Notes under the pieces: model-generated
Databases searched by the model: none
Told to the model about the DNA's origin: nothing
What the model saw: only the letters and a program-made list of their open reading frames with translations
Source: an uncultured Rubrivivax sp.
GTDB lineage: Bacteria > Pseudomonadota > Gammaproteobacteria > Burkholderiales > Burkholderiaceae_C
Reading direction: 5' to 3'
Assembly (NCBI GenBank): GCA_937967345.1
Contig: CALBTN010000131.1
Location: 1-5,902, forward strand
DNA length: 5,902 nucleotides
Program-made: the position numbers and the translations under genes
Shown here: one piece after another, positions 5,110 to 5,902 of the stretch
How positions within the stretch are numbered: the stretch's first letter is position 1
Layout: each line of letters opens with the position of its first letter

Positions 5110-5902
5110 ATGCCGGACACGATGAGATTCCCCGCCACCCCTGCCACCCCGGCCTTTGCCCAGCGCGCCGCCGCGGCGCTGGTGCTCGGGGCCAGCGTCG
5201 CACTGCTCACCACGGCCCCAGTGGCGGCGCAGCCGGTGCCGCCGTCGATCACCACGCCCGACAGCGTGCCTTCGCGCATCGGCACGCTCGAGTTCAAGGA
5301 CGGCATGCCCAGCGCGGCCACCGCCGCCAAGGTCTACGACCAGATCGACTTCACGCACGCCTACGAGACCTTCGTCAACACGATGCAGGGCGTGAACTTC
5401 GAGGCGATCCGCCAAGGCTTCCTCGCCGCCGGCGTCAAGGACAACGAGATCCTCGTCTTCTCGCACCTGATGGACGACAAGTCGCTGTTCCTCACCGCGA
5501 ACGCCGACACCGTCTACTTCGTCGGCACGCTCGATCTGAGCAAGGGGCCGATGGTGCTCGAGACGCCACCGAAGGCGCTCGGCACGCTGGACGACGCCTG
5601 GTGGCGCTGGGTCATCGACTTCGGCGTTCCGGGGCCGGACCGCGGCGCAGGCGGCAAGTACCTGATTGTGCCGCCCGGCTACGACGGCCCGTTGCCCGAG
5701 GGCGGCTTCTACGTCGCGCATGCGCGAACCAACAAGGTGCTGATCCTCGGCCGCATGTTCCTCGAGAACAACGACCCGAAGCCGGCGGTCGACGCGATCC
5801 GCAAGTTCACGAAGATCTATCCCTACAACCCCGGCGGCGAGGGGACGAGCATCGCGCAGTTCCTGGACGGCAAGGCGAAGCTGTCGCGCATCGAGCCGCC
5901 GC
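5110..5902 (+). CDS. Secreted DUF1254 domain-containing protein, 3' end outside window
   Basis: The reading frame is open from 5110 to the window edge (264 codons, no stop), so this is a 5' partial gene. The N-terminus MPDTMRFPATP is followed by a hydrophobic segment (about 20-36) and APVAA-QP, a standard signal-peptidase site after A40, so the protein is probably periplasmic or secreted; there is no lipobox. The region 77-200 matches DUF1254: DQIDFTHAYETFVNTM (77-92), the signature LTANADTVYFVGTLDL (128-143), GPMVLETPP (146-154), then DFGVPGPDRGAGGKYLIVPPGYDG (170-193). In this family a DUF1214 domain normally follows and would lie past 5902. The biochemical role of DUF1254 proteins is, to my knowledge, not established. 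Codon use is GC-rich like its neighbours, with no sign of recent transfer. Regulation by the divergent AraC-type gene is inferred from position. In-frame ATGs at 5095 and 5122 are alternative starts. Confidence 0.93.
   Translation, partial: MPDTMRFPATPATPAFAQRAAAALVLGASVALLTTAPVAAQPVPPSITTPDSVPSRIGTLEFKDGMPSAATAAKVYDQIDFTHAYETFVNTMQGVNFEAIRQGFLAAGVKDNEILVFSHLMDDKSLFLTANADTVYFVGTLDLSKGPMVLETPPKALGTLDDAWWRWVIDFGVPGPDRGAGGKYLIVPPGYDGPLPEGGFYVAHARTNKVLILGRMFLENNDPKPAVDAIRKFTKIYPYNPGGEGTSIAQFLDGKAKLSRIEPP

Noticed and set aside
5014..5721. 235-codon minus-strand open frame opposite the right-end gene
   Set aside because: The plus strand encodes a signal peptide and DUF1254 motifs over the same stretch; the minus product has no recognisable feature.

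Overview
This is GC-rich DNA (roughly 70% GC by eye) that reads as chromosome of a betaproteobacterium, most likely Burkholderiales. That placement is an inference from gene order (purE-purK-sua5), from the style of the PurK and Sua5 sequences, and from base composition. No phylogenetic test was possible. Positions 1-43 are not biological. They are an Illumina Nextera library end (last base of P7, an i7 index, the Read 2 handle and the Tn5 mosaic end), so the window starts at an untrimmed contig end and genomic sequence begins at about 44.

Minus-strand block, read right to left. An AraC-family regulator (5007-3916) is followed by a gap of about 100 bp holding a GC hairpin and a TACAAT box. 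Next comes a tight housekeeping cluster: purE (3812-3309), purK (3312-2113, ATGA overlap with purE), sua5 (2100-1114, 12 bp gap) and a lipoprotein with a degenerate SGNH/GDSL-hydrolase fold (1072-71, 40 bp gap). PurK and PurE are the two halves of the bacterial N5-CAIR route in purine synthesis. Sua5 makes the threonylcarbamoyl-AMP used for the t6A37 tRNA modification. The terminal lipoprotein has no obvious link to either pathway.

Plus-strand block. Divergent from the AraC gene across 102 bp is a secreted DUF1254-family protein (5110 onward) that runs off the right edge. Divergent sharing of a short control region makes it the most likely target of the AraC regulator. The intergenic region carries a small perfect dyad.

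I see no tRNA, rRNA, CRISPR array, phage or genuine mobile element, and no strong sign of a new multi-gene system. The points most worth a second look are the SGNH-like lipoprotein, which lacks the catalytic Ser and His, the probable TTG start of purE, and the AraC/DUF1254 divergent pair. The many long overlapping open frames on the opposite strand are GC-rich shadows of these genes.
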